64,000 nt of DNA from Pristionchus mayeri (taxonomy: Eukaryota; Nematoda; Chromadorea; Rhabditida; Neodiplogasteridae), in contig BTRK01000006.1 in the NCBI GenBank assembly GCA_036245805.1, positions 10,200,365 to 10,264,364 on the forward strand, in the 5' to 3' direction. Positions 36,860 to 50,000 of this stretch are shown here, one piece after another (within the stretch, counting starts at the first letter, position 1; every line of letters starts with the position of its first letter). The notes below the pieces were generated by a model that saw only the letters and a list, made by a program, of their open reading frames with translations, was not told the origin of the DNA and searched no databases. The translations under genes were made by a program, and so were the position numbers.

Positions 36860-39800
36860 AATTTAGGGTCCTTCCTCCTCTAGACAATCTAGGGCCATTT
36901 CTCCTCTAGACAATCTAGGGCCATTTCTCCTCTAGACAATCTAGGGTCCTTTCTCCTCTAGACAATCTAGGGTCCTTTCTCCTCTAGACAATCTAGGGCC
37001 ATTTCTCCTCTAGACAATCTAGGGCCCTTTCTCCTCTAGACAATTTAGGGCCATTTCTCCTCTAGACAATCTAGGGCCCTTTCTCCTCTAGACAATCTAG
37101 GGTCCTTTCTCCTCTAGACAATCTAGGGCCATTTCTCCTCTAGACAATCTAGGGCCATTTCTCCTCTAGACAATCTTGGGCCATTTCTCCTCTAGACAAT
37201 CTAGGGTCCTTTCTCCTCTAGACAATCTAGGGTCCTTTCTCCTCTAGACAATCTAGGGTCCTTTCTCCTCTAGACAATCTAGGGCCATTTCTCCTCTAGA
37301 CAATCTAGGGCCCTTTCTCCTCTAGACAATCTAGGGTCCTTTCTCCTCTAGACAATCTAGGGCCATTTCTCCTCTAGACAATCTAGGGCCATTTCTCCTC
37401 TAGACAATCTTGGGCCATTTCTCCTCTAGACAATCTAGGGTCCTTTCTCCTCTAGACAATCTAGGGTCCTTTCTCCTCTAGACAATCTAGGGTCCTTTCT
37501 TCTCTAGACAATCTAGGGTCCTTCCTCCTTTAGACAATCTAGGGTCCTTTCTCCTCTAGACAATCTAGGGTCCTTCCTCCTCTAGACAATTTAGGGCCCT
37601 TTCTCATCTGGACAATCTAGGGCCCTTTCTCCTCTAGACAATTTAGGGTCCTTCCTCCTCTAGACAATCTAGGTCCTTCCTCCTCTAGACAATCTAGGGT
37701 CCTTTCTCCTCTAGACAATCTAGGGTCCTTCCTCCTCTAGACAATTTAGGGCCCTTTCTCATCTGGACAATCTAGGGCCCTTTCTCCTCTAGACAATCTA
37801 GGGTCCTTCCTCCTCTAGACAATCTAGGGTCCTTCCTCCTCTAGACAACATAGGGTCTTTCCTCCTCTAGACAACATAGGGCCCTTTCTCCTCTAGACAA
37901 TCTAGGGTCCTTTCTCCTCTAGACAATCTAGGGTCCTTTCTCCTCTAGACAATCTAGGGTCCTTTCTCCTCTAGACAATCTAGGGTCCTTTCTTCTCTAG
38001 ACAATCTAGGGTCCTTCCTCCTCTAGACAATCTAGGGCCATTTCTCCTCTAGACAATCTAGGGCCATTTCTCCTCTAGACAATCTAGGGTCCTTTCTCCT
38101 CTAGACAATCTAGGGTCCTTCCTCCTCTAGACAATTTAGGGCCCTTTCTCATCTGGACAATCTAGGGTCCTTTCTCCTCTAGACAATCTAGGGCCATTTC
38201 TCCTCTAGACAATCTAGGGCCATTTCTCCTCTAGACAATCTTGGGCCATTTCTCCTCTAGACAATCTAGGGTCCTTTCTCCTCTAGACAATCTAGGGTCC
38301 TTTCTCCTCTAGACAATCTAGGGTCCTTTCTCCTCTAGACAATCTAGGGCCATTTCTCCTCTAGACAATCTAGGGCCCTTTCTCCTCTAGACAATCTAGG
38401 GTCCTTTCTCCTCTAGACAATCTAGGGCCATTTCTCCTCTAGACAATCTAGGGCCATTTCTCCTCTAGACAATCTTGGGCCATTTCTCCTCTAGACAATC
38501 TAGGGTCCTTTCTCCTCTAGACAATCTAGGGTCCTTTCTCCTCTAGACAATCTAGGGTCCTTTCTTCTCTAGACAATCTAGGGTCCTTCCTCCTTTAGAC
38601 AATCTAGGGTCCTTCCTCCTCTAGACAATCTAGGGCCTTTCTCCTCTAGACAATCTAGGGCCGTTTCTCCTCTAGACAATCTAGGGTCCTTTCTCCTCTA
38701 GACAATCTAGGGTCCTTTCTCCTCTAGACAATCTAGGGTCCTTTCTCCTCTAGACAATCTAGGGCCATTTCTCCTCTAGACAATCTAGGGCCATTTCTCC
38801 TCTAGACAATCTTGGGCCATTTCTCCTCTAGACAATCTAGGGTCCTTTCTCCTCTAGACAATCTAGGGTCCTTTCTCCTCTAGACAATCTAGGGTCCTTT
38901 CTCCTCTAGACAATCTAGGGCCATTTCTCCTCTAGACAATCTAGGGCCCTTTCTCCTCTAGACAATCTAGGGTCCTTTCTCCTCTAGACAATCTAGGGCC
39001 ATTTCTCCTCTAGACAATCTAGGGCCATTTCTCCTCTAGACAATCTTGGGCCATTTCTCCTCTAGACAATCTAGGGTCCTTTCTCCTCTAGACAATCTAG
39101 GGTCCTTTCTCCTCTAGACAATCTAGGGTCCTTTCTTCTCTAGACAATCTAGGGTCCTTCCTCCTTTAGACAATCTAGGGTCCTTCCTCCTCTAGACAAT
39201 CTAGGGCCTTTCTCCTCTAGACAATCTAGGGCCGTTTCTCCTCTAGACAATCTAGGGTCCTTTCTCCTCTAGACAATCTAGGGTCCTTTCTCCTCTAGAC
39301 AATCTAGGGTCCTTTCTCCTCTAGACAATCTAGGGCCATTTCTCCTCTAGACAATCTAGGGCCATTTCTCCTCTAGACAATCTTGGGCCATTTCTCCTCT
39401 AGACAATCTAGGGTCCTTTCTCCTCTAGACAATCTAGGGTCCTTTCTCCTCTAGACAATCTAGGGTCCTTTCTCCTCTAGACAATCTAGGGCCATTTCTC
39501 CTCTAGACAATCTAGGGCCCTTTCTCCTCTAGACAATCTAGGGTCCTTTCTCCTCTAGACAATCTAGGGCCATTTCTCCTCTAGACAATCTAGGGCCATT
39601 TCTCCTCTAGACAATCTTGGGCCATTTCTCCTCTAGACAATCTAGGGTCCTTTCTCCTCTAGACAATCTAGGGTCCTTTCTCCTCTAGACAATCTAGGGT
39701 CCTTTCTTCTCTAGACAATCTAGGGTCCTTCCTCCTTTAGACAATCTAGGGTCCTTCCTCCTCTAGACAATCTAGGGCCTTTCTCCTCTAGACAATCTAG

Positions 39801-39866
39801 GGCCGTTTCTCCTCTAGACAATCTAGGGTCCTTTCTCCTCTAGACAATCTAGGGTCCTTTCTCCTC
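36860..39866. repeat. 26-bp satellite array, block V (CTTGGG family)
   Basis: This block is rich in alternating A and B monomers and is marked by CTTGGGCC in place of CTAGGGCC, often as a pair 234 bp (9 monomers) apart. The same CTTGGG pairs occur near 21257/21491 and 22504/22738 in block III and in block VI, so block V is related to those. It includes the 571-bp near-triplication and one return to block II-type sequence at about 37.55-38.16 kb, containing AGGTCC at 37671 and AACATAGGGTCTTTCC at 37854. Boundaries are approximate. Confidence 0.9.
38164..39866. repeat. 571-bp HOR, almost three tandem copies
   Basis: GGGCCGTTTC (CCG at 38661, 39232 and 39803) recurs at exactly 571 bp twice. CTTGGG marks at 38241, 38475, 38812, 39046, 39383 and 39617 give two interleaved series, each also with a 571-bp period, alternating 234 and 337 bp. 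The length is 22 monomers minus one base, due to one 25-bp GGGCCTTTC monomer per unit. The first copy is missing its left part; the third ends near 39866 where AATTTAGGGCCC-CATCTGG takes over. This is one of the cleanest units in the window. Confidence 0.9.
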
Positions 39867-42800
39867 TAGACAATTTAGGGCCCTTTCTCATCTGGACAAT
39901 CTAGGGCCCTTTCTCCTCTAGACAATCTATGGCCATTTCTCCTCTAGACAATCTAGGGCCATTTCTCCTCTAGACAATCTAGGGCCATTTCTCCTCTAGA
40001 CAATCTAGGGTCCTCTCTCCTCTAGACAATCTAGGGTCCTTTCTCCTCTAGACAATCTAGGGCCCTTTCTCCTCTAGACAATCTAGGGTCCTTTCTCCTC
40101 TAGACAATCTAGGGCCATTTCTCCTCTAGACAATCTAGGGCCATTTCTCCTCTAGACAATCTAGGGTCCTTTCTCCTCTAGACAATCTAGGGTCCTTTCT
40201 CCTCTAGACAATTTAGGGCCCTTTCTCCTCTAGACAATCTAGGGCCCTTTCTCCTCTAGACAATTTAGGGTCCTTCCTCCTCTAGACAATCTAGGGCCAT
40301 TTCTCCTCTAGACAATCTAGGGCCCTTTCTCCTCTAGACAATTTAGGGCCCTTTCTCATCTGGGAAATCTAGGGCCCTTTCTCCTCTAGACAATCTAGGG
40401 CCTTTCTCCTCTAGACAATCTAGGGCCATTTCTCCTCTAGACAATCTAGGGTCCTTTCTCCTCTAGACAATCTAGGGTCCTTTCTCCTCTAGACAATTTA
40501 GGGCCCTTTCTCATCTGGACAATCTAGGGCCCTTTCTCCTCTAGACAATCTAGGGCCATTTCTCCTCTAGACAATCTAGGGCCATTTCTCCTCTAGACAA
40601 TCTAGGGCCATTTCTCCTCTAGACAATCTAGGGCCATTTCTCCTCTAGACAATCTAGGGCCCTTTCTCCTCTAGACAATCTAGGGTCCTTTCTCCTCTAG
40701 ACAATCTAGGGCCATTTCTCCTCTAGACAATCTAGGGCCCTTTCTCCTCTAGACAATTTAGGGCCATTTCTCCTCTAGACAATCTAGGGCCCTTTCTCCT
40801 CTAGACAATCTAGGGTCCTTTCTCCTCTAGACAATCTAGGGCCATTTCTCCTCTAGACAATCTAGGGCCATTTCTCCTCTAGACAATCTTGGGCCATTTC
40901 TCCTCTAGACAATCTAGGGTCCTTTCTCCTCTAGACAATCTAGGGTCCTTTCTCCTCTAGACAATCTAGGGTCCTTTCTCCTCTAGACAATCTAGGGCCA
41001 TTTCTCCTCTAGACAATCTAGGGCCCTTTCTCCTCTAGACAATCTAGGGTCCTTTCTCCTCTAGACAATCTAGGGCCATTTCTCCTCTAGACAATCTAGG
41101 GCCATTTCTCCTCTAGACAATCTTGGGCCATTTCTCCTCTAGACAATCTAGGGTCCTTTCTCCTCTAGACAATCTAGGGTCCTTTCTCCTCTAGACAGTC
41201 TAGGGTCCTTTCTTCTCTAGACAATCTAGGGTCCTTCCTCCTTTAGACAATCTAGGGTCCTTCCTCCTCTAGACAATCTAGGGCCTTTCTCCTCTAGACA
41301 ATCTAGGGCCATTTCTCCTCTAGACAATCTAGGGTCCTTTCTCCTCTAGACAATCTAGGGTCCTTTCTCCTCTAGACAATTTAGGGCCCTTTCTCATCTG
41401 GACAATCTAGGGCCCTTTCTCCTCTAGACAATCTATGGCCATTTCTCCTCTAGACAATCTATGGCCATTTCTCCTCTAGACAATCTAGGGCCATTTCTCC
41501 TCTAGACAATCTAGGGTCCTCTCTCCTCTAGACAATCTAGGGTCCTTTCTCCTCTAGACAATCTAGGGCCCTTTCTCCTCTAGACAATCTAGGGTCCTTT
41601 CTCCTCTAGACAATCTAGGGCCATTTCTCCTCTAGACAATCTAGGGCCATTTCTCCTCTAGACAATCTAGGGTCCTTTCTCCTCTAGACAATCTAGGGTC
41701 CTTTCTCCTCTAGACAATTTAGGGCCCTTTCTCCTCTAGACAATCTAGGGCCCTTTCTCCTCTAGACAATTTAGGGTCCTTCCTCCTCTAGACAATCTAG
41801 GGCCATTTCTCCTCTAGACAATCTAGGGCCCTTTCTCCTCTAGACAATTTAGGGCCCTTTCTCATCTGGGAAATCTAGGGCCCTTTCTCCTCTAGACAAT
41901 CTAGGGCCTTTCTCCTCTAGACAATCTAGGGCCATTTCTCCTCTAGACAATCTAGGGTCCTTTCTCCTCTAGACAATCTAGGGCCATTTCTCCTCTAGAC
42001 AATCTAGGGTCCTCTCTCCTCTAGACAATCTAGGGTCCTTTCTCCTCTAGACAATCTAGGGCCCTTTCTCCTCTAGACAATCTAGGGTCCTATCTCCTCT
42101 AGACAATCTAGGGCCATTTCTCCTCTAGACAATCTAGGGCCATTTCTCCTCTAGACAATCTAGGGTCCTTTCTCCTCTAGACAATCTAGGGTCCTTTCTC
42201 CTCTAGACAATCTAGGGCCATTTCTCCTCTAGACAATCTAGGGCCCTTTCTCCTCTAGACAATCTAGGGTCCTTTCTCCTCTAGACAATCTAGGGCCATT
42301 TCTCCTCTAGACAATCTAGGGCCATTTCTCCTCTAGACAATCTTGGGCCATTTCTCCTCTAGACAATCTAGGGTCCTTTCTCCTCTAGACAATCTAGGGT
42401 CCTTTCTCCTCTAGACAGTCTAGGGTCCTTTCTTCTCTAGACAATCTAGGGTCCTTCCTCCTTTAGACAATCTAGGGTCCTTCCTCCTCTAGACAATCTA
42501 GGGCCTTTCTCCTCTAGACAATCTAGGGCCATTTCTCCTCTAGACAATCTAGGGTCCTTTCTCCTCTAGACAATCTAGGGTCCTTTCTCCTCTAGACAAT
42601 TTAGGGCCCTTTCTCATCTGGACAATCTAGGGCCCTTTCTCCTCTAGACAATCTATGGCCATTTCTCCTCTAGACAATCTATGGCCATTTCTCCTCTAGA
42701 CAATCTAGGGCCATTTCTCCTCTAGACAATCTAGGGTCCTCTCTCCTCTAGACAATCTAGGGTCCTTTCTCCTCTAGACAATCTAGGGCCCTTTCTCCTC

Positions 42801-43750
42801 TAGACAATCTAGGGTCCTTTCTCCTCTAGACAATCTAGGGCCATTTCTCCTCTAGACAATCTAGGGCCATTTCTCCTCTAGACAATCTAGGGTCCTTTCT
42901 CCTCTAGACAATCTAGGGTCCTTTCTCCTCTAGACAATTTAGGGCCCTTTCTCCTCTAGACAATCTAGGGCCCTTTCTCCTCTAGACAATTTAGGGTCCT
43001 TCCTCCTCTAGACAATCTAGGGCCATTTCTCCTCTAGACAATCTAGGGCCCTTTCTCCTCTAGACAATTTAGGGCCCTTTCTCATCTGGGAAATCTAGGG
43101 CCCTTTCTCCTCTAGACAATCTAGGGCCTTTCTCCTCTAGACAATCTAGGGCCATTTCTCCTCTAGACAATCTAGGGTCCTTTCTCCTCTAGACAATCTA
43201 GGGTCCTTTCTCCTCTAGACAATTTAGGGCCCTTTCTCATCTGGACAATCTAGGGCCCTTTCTCCTCTAGACAATCTAGGGCCATTTCTCCTCTAGACAA
43301 TCTAGGGCCATTTCTCCTCTAGACAATCTAGGGCCATTTCTCCTCTAGACAATCTAGGGTCCTCTCTCCTCTAGACAATCTAGGGTCCTTTCTCCTCTAG
43401 ACAATCTAGGGCCCTTTCTCCTCTAGACAATCTAGGGTCCTATCTCCTCTAGACAATCTAGGGCCATTTCTCCTCTAGACAATCTAGGGCCATTTCTCCT
43501 CTAGACAATCTAGGGTCCTTTCTCCTCTAGACAATCTAGGGTCCTTTCTCCTCTAGACAATTTAGGGCCATTTCTCCTCTAGACAATCTAGGGCCCTTTC
43601 TCCTCTAGACAATTTAGGGTCCTTCCTCCTCTAGACAATCTAGGGCCATTTCTCCTCTAGACAATCTAGGGCCCTTTCTCCTCTAGACAATTTAGGGCCC
43701 TTTCTCATCTGGGAAATCTAGGGCCCTTTCTCCTCTAGACAATCTAGGGC
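39867..43750. repeat. 26-bp satellite array, block VI (block III-like)
   Basis: The markers of block III return: TCCTCTCTCC near 40010, 41516, 42009, 42736 and 43359; CTATGGCC; CATCTGGGAAATC; and 25-bp GGGCCTTTC monomers. The GGGCCATTTATCC variant of block III is replaced by ordinary GGGCCATTTCTCC or, at its left edge, by GGGCCGTTTCTCC. A rare CAGTC variant at 41196 and 42416 tags a 1220-bp tandem duplication. Block VI lies about 17 kb from its relative, block III. Boundaries are approximate. Confidence 0.92.
40720..43160. repeat. 1220-bp HOR, tandem duplication (block VI)
   Basis: A rare GACAGTC variant at 41196 and 42416, the paired CTATGGCC variants at 41434 and 42654, and TCCTCTCTCC at 41516 and 42736 all repeat at exactly 1220 bp. 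This is the same unit length as the duplication at 23.5-25.9 kb, and both are followed by a 623-bp interval to the next TCCTCTCTCC (42736/43359 and 25519/26142). The inner spacing of TCCTCTCTCC differs (493+727 here, 545+675 there), so the two arrays are related but not simple copies. Confidence 0.85.
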
Positions 43751-44030
43751 CCTTTCTCCTCTAGACAATCTAGGGCCATTTCTCCTCTAGACAATCTAGG
43801 GCCATTTCTCCTCTAGACAATCTAGGGTCCTTTCTCCTCTAGACAATCTAGGGTCCTTTCTCCTCTAGACAATCTAGGGTCCTTTCTTCTCTAGGCAATC
43901 TAGGGTCCTTCCTCCTCTAGACAATCTAGGGCCATTTCTCCTCTAGACAATCTAGGGCCATTTCTCCTCTAGACAATCTAGGGTCCTTTCTCCTCTAGAC
44001 AATCTAGGGTCCTTTCTCCTCTAGACAATC

Positions 44031-47000
44031 TAGTGTCGTTTCTCCTCTACATAATCTAGGGTCCTTTCTTCTCTAGACAATCTAGGGTCCTTCCTCCTCT
44101 ACACAATCTAGGGTCCTTTCTCCTCTAGACAATCTATGGTCCTTCCTCCTCTAGACAATCTAGGGTCCTTTCTCCTCTAGACAATCTAGGGTCCTTTCTC
44201 CTCTAGACAATTTAGGGCCCTTTCTCATCTGGACAATCTAGGGCCCTTTCTCCTCTAGACAATCTAGGGCCCTTTCTCCTCTAGACAATCTAGGGTCCTT
44301 TCTCCTCTAGACAATCTAGGGCCATTTCTCCTCTAGACAATCTAGGGCCATTTCTCCTCTAGACAATCTAGGGTCCTTTCTCCTCTAGACAATCTAGGGT
44401 CCTTTCTCCTCTAGACAATTTAGGGCCCTTTCTCCTCTAGACAATCTAGGGCCCTTTCTCCTCTAGACAATTTAGGGTCCTTCCTCCTCTAGACAATCTA
44501 GGGCCATTTCTCCTCTAGACATTCTAGGGCCCTTTCTCCTCTAGACAATTTAGGGCCCTTTCTCCTCTAGACAATTTAGGGTCCTTCCTCCTCTAGACAA
44601 TCTAGGGCCATTTCTCCTCTAAACATTCTAGGGCCCTTTCTCCTCTAGACAATCTAGGGCCCTTTCTCCTCTAGACAATTTAGGGTCCTTCCTCCTCTAG
44701 ACAATCTAGGGCCATTTCTCCTCTAGACATTCTAGGGCCCTTTCTCCTCTAGACAATTTAGGGCCCTTTCTCATCTGGGAAATCTAGGGCCCTTTCTCCT
44801 CTAGACAATCTAGGGCCCTTTCTCCTCTAGACAATCTAGGGCCATTTCTCCTCTAGACAATCTAGGGCCATTTCTCCTCTAGACAATCTAGGGTCCTTTC
44901 TCCTCTAGACAATCTAGGGTCTTTTCTCCTCTAGACAATCTAGGGTCCTTTCTTCTCTAGACAATCTAGGGTCCTTCCTCCTCTAGACAATCTAGGGCCA
45001 TTTCTCCTCTAGACAATCTAGGGCCATTTCTCCTCTAGACAATCTAGGGTCCTTTCTCCTCTAGACAATCTAGGGCCCTTTCTCCTCTAGACAATTTAGG
45101 GTCCTTCCTCCTCTAGACAATCTAGGGCCATTTCTCCTCTAAACATTCTAGGGCCCTTTCTCCTCTAGACAATCTAGGGCCCTTTCTCCTCTAGACAATT
45201 TAGGGTCCTTCCTCCTCTAGACAATCTAGGGCCATTTCTCCTCTAGACATTCTAGGGCCCTTTCTCCTCTAGACAATTTAGGGCCCTTTCTCATCTGGGA
45301 AATCTAGGGCCCTTTCTCCTCTAGACAATCTAGGGCCCTTTCTCCTCTAGACAATCTAGGGCCATTTCTCCTCTAGACAATCTAGGGCCATTTCTCCTCT
45401 AGACAATCTAGGGTCCTTTCTCCTCTAGACAATCTAGGGTCTTTTCTCCTCTAGACAATCTAGGGTCCTTTCTTCTCTAGACAATCTAGGGTCCTTCCTC
45501 CTCTAGACAATCTAGGGCCATTTCTCCTCTAGACAATCTAGGGCCATTTCTCCTCTAGACAATCTAGGGTCCTTTCTCCTCTAGACAATCTAGTATCGTT
45601 TCTCCTCTAGATAATCTAGGGTCCTTTCTTCTCTAGACAATCTAGGGTCCTTCCTCCTCTAGACAATCTAGGGTCCTTTCTCCTCTAGACAATCTATGGT
45701 CCTTCCTCCTCTAGACAATCTAGGGTCCTTTCTCCTCTAGACAATCTAGGGTCCTTTCTCCTCTAGACAATTTAGGGCCCTTTCTCATCTGGACAATCTA
45801 GGGCCCTTTCTCCTCTAGACAATCTAGGGCCATTTCTCCTCTAGACAATCTAGGGCCATTTCTCCTCTAGACAATCTAGGGTCCTTTCTCCTCTAGACAA
45901 TCTAGGGTCCTTCCTCCTCTAGACAATTTAGGGCCCTTTCTCATCTGGACAATCTAGGGCCCTTTCTCCTCTAGACAATTTAGGGTCCTTCCTCCTCTAG
46001 ACAATCTAGGGCCATTTCTCCTCTAGACAATCTAGGGCCCTTTCTCCTCTAGACAATCTAGGGCCCTTTCTCCTCTAGACAATTTAGGGCCCTTTCTCAT
46101 CTGGAAAATCTAGGACCCTTTCTCCTCTAGACAATCTAGGGCCATTTCTCCTCTAGACAACATAGGGTCCTTCCTCCTCTAGACAACATAGGGCCCTTTC
46201 TCCTCTAGACAATCTAGGGTCCTTTCTCCTCTAGACAATCTAGGGTCCTTTCTCCTCTAGACAATCTGGGGCCATTTCTCCTCTAGACAATCTAGGGCCA
46301 TTTCTCCTCTAGACAATCTAGGGTCCTTTCTCCTCTAGACAATCTAGGGTCCTTTCTCCTCTAGACAATCTAGGGTCCTTTCTTCTCTAGACAATCTAGG
46401 GTCCTTCCTCCTTTAGACAATCTAGGGTCCTTCCTCCTCTAGACAATCTAGGGCCATTTCTCCTCTAGACAATCTAGGGCCATTTCTCCTCTAGACAATT
46501 TAGGGCCCTTTCTCATCTGGACAATCTAGGGCCCTTTCTCCTCTAGACAATCTAGGGCCCTTTCTCCTCTAGACAATCTAGGGTCCTTTCTCCTCTAGAC
46601 AATCTAGGGCCATTTCTCCTCTAGACAATTTAGGGCCCTTTCTCATCTGGACAATCTAGGGCCCTTTCTCCTCTAGACAATCTATGGCCATTTCTCCTCT
46701 AGACAATCTAGGGTCCTTTCTCCTCTAGACAATCTAGGGCCCTTTCTCCTCTAGACAATCTAGGGTCCTTTCTCCTCTAGACAATCTAGGGCCATTTCTC
46801 CTCTAGACAATCTAGGGCCATTTCTCCTCTAGACAATCTAGGGTCCTTTCTCCTCTAGACAATCTAGGGTCCTTTCTCCTCTAGACAATTTAGGGCCCTT
46901 TCTCCTCTAGACAATCTAGGGCCCTTTCTCCTCTAGACAATTTAGGGTCCTTCCTCCTCTAGACAATCTAGGGCCATTTCTCCTCTAGACATTCTAGGGC

Positions 47001-50000
47001 CCTTTCTCCTCTAGACAATTTAGGGCCCTTTCTCATCTGGGAAATCTAGGGCCTTTTCTCCTCTAGACAATCTAGGGCCCTTTCTCCTCTAGACAATCTA
47101 GGGCCATTTCTCCTCTAGACAATCTAGGGCCATTTCTCCTCTAGACAATCTAGGGTCCTTTCTCCTCTAGACAATCTAGGGTCTTTTCTCCTCTAGACAA
47201 TCTAGGGTCCTTTCTTCTCTAGACAATCTAGGGTCCTTCCTCCTCTAGACAATCTAGGGCCATTTCTCCTCTAGACAATCTAGGGCCATTTCTCCTCTAG
47301 ACAATCTAGGGTCCTTTCTCCTCTAGACAATCTAGTATCGTTTCTCCTCTAGATAATCTAGGGTCCTTTCTTCTCTAGACAATCTAGGGTCCTTCCTCCT
47401 CTAGACAATCTAGGGTCCTTTCTCCTCTAGACAATCTATGGTCCTTCCTCCTCTAGACAATCTAGGGTCCTTTCTCCTCTAGACAATCTAGGGTCCTTTC
47501 TCCTCTAGACAATTTAGGGCCCTTTCTCATCTGGACAATCTAGGGCCCTTTCTCCTCTAGACAATCTAGGGCCATTTCTCCTCTAGACAATCTAGGGCCA
47601 TTTCTCCTCTAGACAATCTAGGGTCCTTTCTCCTCTAGACAATCTAGGGTCCTTCCTCCTCTAGACAATTTAGGGCCCTTTCTCATCTGGACAATCTAGG
47701 GCCCTTTCTCCTCTAGACAATTTAGGGTCCTTCCTCCTCTAGACAATCTAGGGCCATTTCTCCTCTAGACAATCTAGGGCCCTTTCTCGTCTAGACAATC
47801 TAGGGCCCTTTCTCCTCTAGACAATTTAGGGCCCTTTCTCATCTGGAAAATCTAGGGCCCTTTCTCCTCTAGACAATCTAGGGCCATTTCTCCTCTAGAC
47901 AACATAGGGTCCTTCCTCCTCTAGACAACATAGGGCCCTTTCTCCTCTAGACAATCTAGGGTCCTTTCTCCTCTAGACAATCTAGGGTCCTTTCTCCTCT
48001 AGACAATCTGGGGCCATTTCTCCTCTAGACAATCTAGGGTCCTTTCTCCTCTAGACAATCTAGGGTCCTTTCTCCTCTAGACAATCTAGGGTCCTTTCTT
48101 CTCTAGACAATCTAGGGTCCTTCCTCCTTTAGACAATCTAGGGTCCTTCCTCCTCTAGACAATCTAGGGCCATTTCTCCTCTAGACAATCTAGGGCCATT
48201 TCTCCTCTAGACAATTTAGGGCCCTTTCTCATCTGGACAATCTAGGGCCCTTTCTCCTCTAGACAATCTAGGGCCCTTTCTCCTCTAGACAATCTAGGGT
48301 CCTTTCTCCTCTAGACAATCTAGGGCCATTTCTCCTCTAGACAATCTAGGGCCATTTCTCCTCTAGACAATCTAGGGTCCTTTCTCCTCTAGACAATCTA
48401 GGGTCCTTTCTCCTCTAGACAATTTAGGGCCCTTTCTCCTCTAGACAATCTAGGGTCCTTTCTCCTCTAGACAATCTAGGGCCATTTCTCCTCTAGACAA
48501 TTTAGGGCCCTTTCTCATCTGGACAATCTAGGGCCCTTTCTCCTCTAGACAATCTATGGCCATTTCTCCTCTAGACAATCTAGGGTCCTTTCTCCTCTAG
48601 ACAATCTAGGGCCCTTTCTCCTCTAGACAATCTAGGGTCCTTTCTCCTCTAGACAATCTAGGGCCATTTCTCCTCTAGACAATCTAGGGCCATTTCTCCT
48701 CTAGACAATCTAGGGTCCTTTCTCCTCTAGACAATCTAGGGTCCTTTCTCCTCTAGACAATTTAGGGCCCTTTCTCATCTGGGAAATCTAGGGCCCTTTC
48801 TCCTCTAAACAATCTAGGGCCCTTTCTCCTCTAGACAATCTAGGGCCATTTCTCCTCTAGACAATCTAGGGCCATTTCTCCTCTAGACAATCTAGGGTCC
48901 TTTCTCCTCTAGACAATCTAGGGTCTTTTCTCCTCTAGACAATCTAGGGTCCTTTCTTCTCTAGACAATCTAGGGTCCTTCCTCCTCTAGACAATCTAGG
49001 GCCATTTCTCCTCTAGACAATCTAGGGCCATTTCTCCTCTAGACAATCTAGGGTCCTTTCTCCTCTAGACAATCTAGTATCGTTTCTCCTCTAGATAATC
49101 TAGGGTCCTTTCTTCTCTAGACAATCTAGGGTCCTTCCTCCTCTAGACAATCTAGGGTCCTTTCTCCTCTAGACAATCTATGGTCCTTCCTCCTCTAGAC
49201 AATCTAGGGTCCTTTCTCCTCTAGACAATCTAGGGTCCTTTCTCCTCTAGACAATTTAGGGCCCTTTCTCATCTGGACAATCTAGGGCCCTTTCTCCTCT
49301 AGACAATCTAGGGCCATTTCTCCTCTAGACAATCTAGGGCCATTTCTCCTCTAGACAATCTAGGGTCCTTTCTCCTCTAGACAATCTAGGGTCCTTCCTC
49401 CTCTAGACAATTTAGGGCCCTTTCTCATCTGGACAATCTAGGGCCCTTTCTCCTCTAGACAATTTAGGGTCCTTCCTCCTCTAGACAATCTAGGGCCATT
49501 TCTCCTCTAGACAATCTAGGGCCCTTTCTCGTCTAGACAATCTAGGGCCCTTTCTCCTCTAGACAATTTAGGGCCCTTTCTCATCTGGAAAATCTAGGGC
49601 CCTTTCTCCTCTAGACAATCTAGGGCCATTTCTCCTCTAGACAACATAGGGTCCTTCCTCCTCTAGACAACATAGGGCCCTTTCTCCTCTAGACAATCTA
49701 GGGTCCTTTCTCCTCTAGACAATCTAGGGTCCTTTCTCCTCTAGACAATCTGGGGCCATTTCTCCTCTAGACAATCTAGGGCCATTTCTCCTCTAGACAA
49801 TCTAGGGTCCTTTCTCCTCTAGACAATCTAGGGTCCTTTCTCCTCTAGACAATCTAGGGTCCTTTCTTCTCTAGACAATCTAGGGTCCTTCCTCCTTTAG
49901 ACAATCTAGGGTCCTTCCTCCTCTAGACAATCTAGGGCCATTTCTCCTCTAGACAATCTAGGGCCATTTCTCCTCTAGACAATTTAGGGCCCTTTCTCAT

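Larger units (their letters stand above)
26640..36860. repeat. 26-bp satellite array, block IV (block II-like)
   Basis: The variant set of block II returns: TCTTGACAA, GGGTCGTTTCTCC followed by TAGATAA, 25-bp CTAGGTCC monomers, AACATAGGGTCTTTCC and CATCTGGAAAATC. The block III markers TTATCC and TCCTCTCTCC are not seen. Internal duplications of 546, 390, about 2200, 1765 and 494 bp are listed separately. An II-III-II-like order suggests block III was inserted into, or amplified within, a block II-type array. Boundaries are approximate. Confidence 0.92.
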
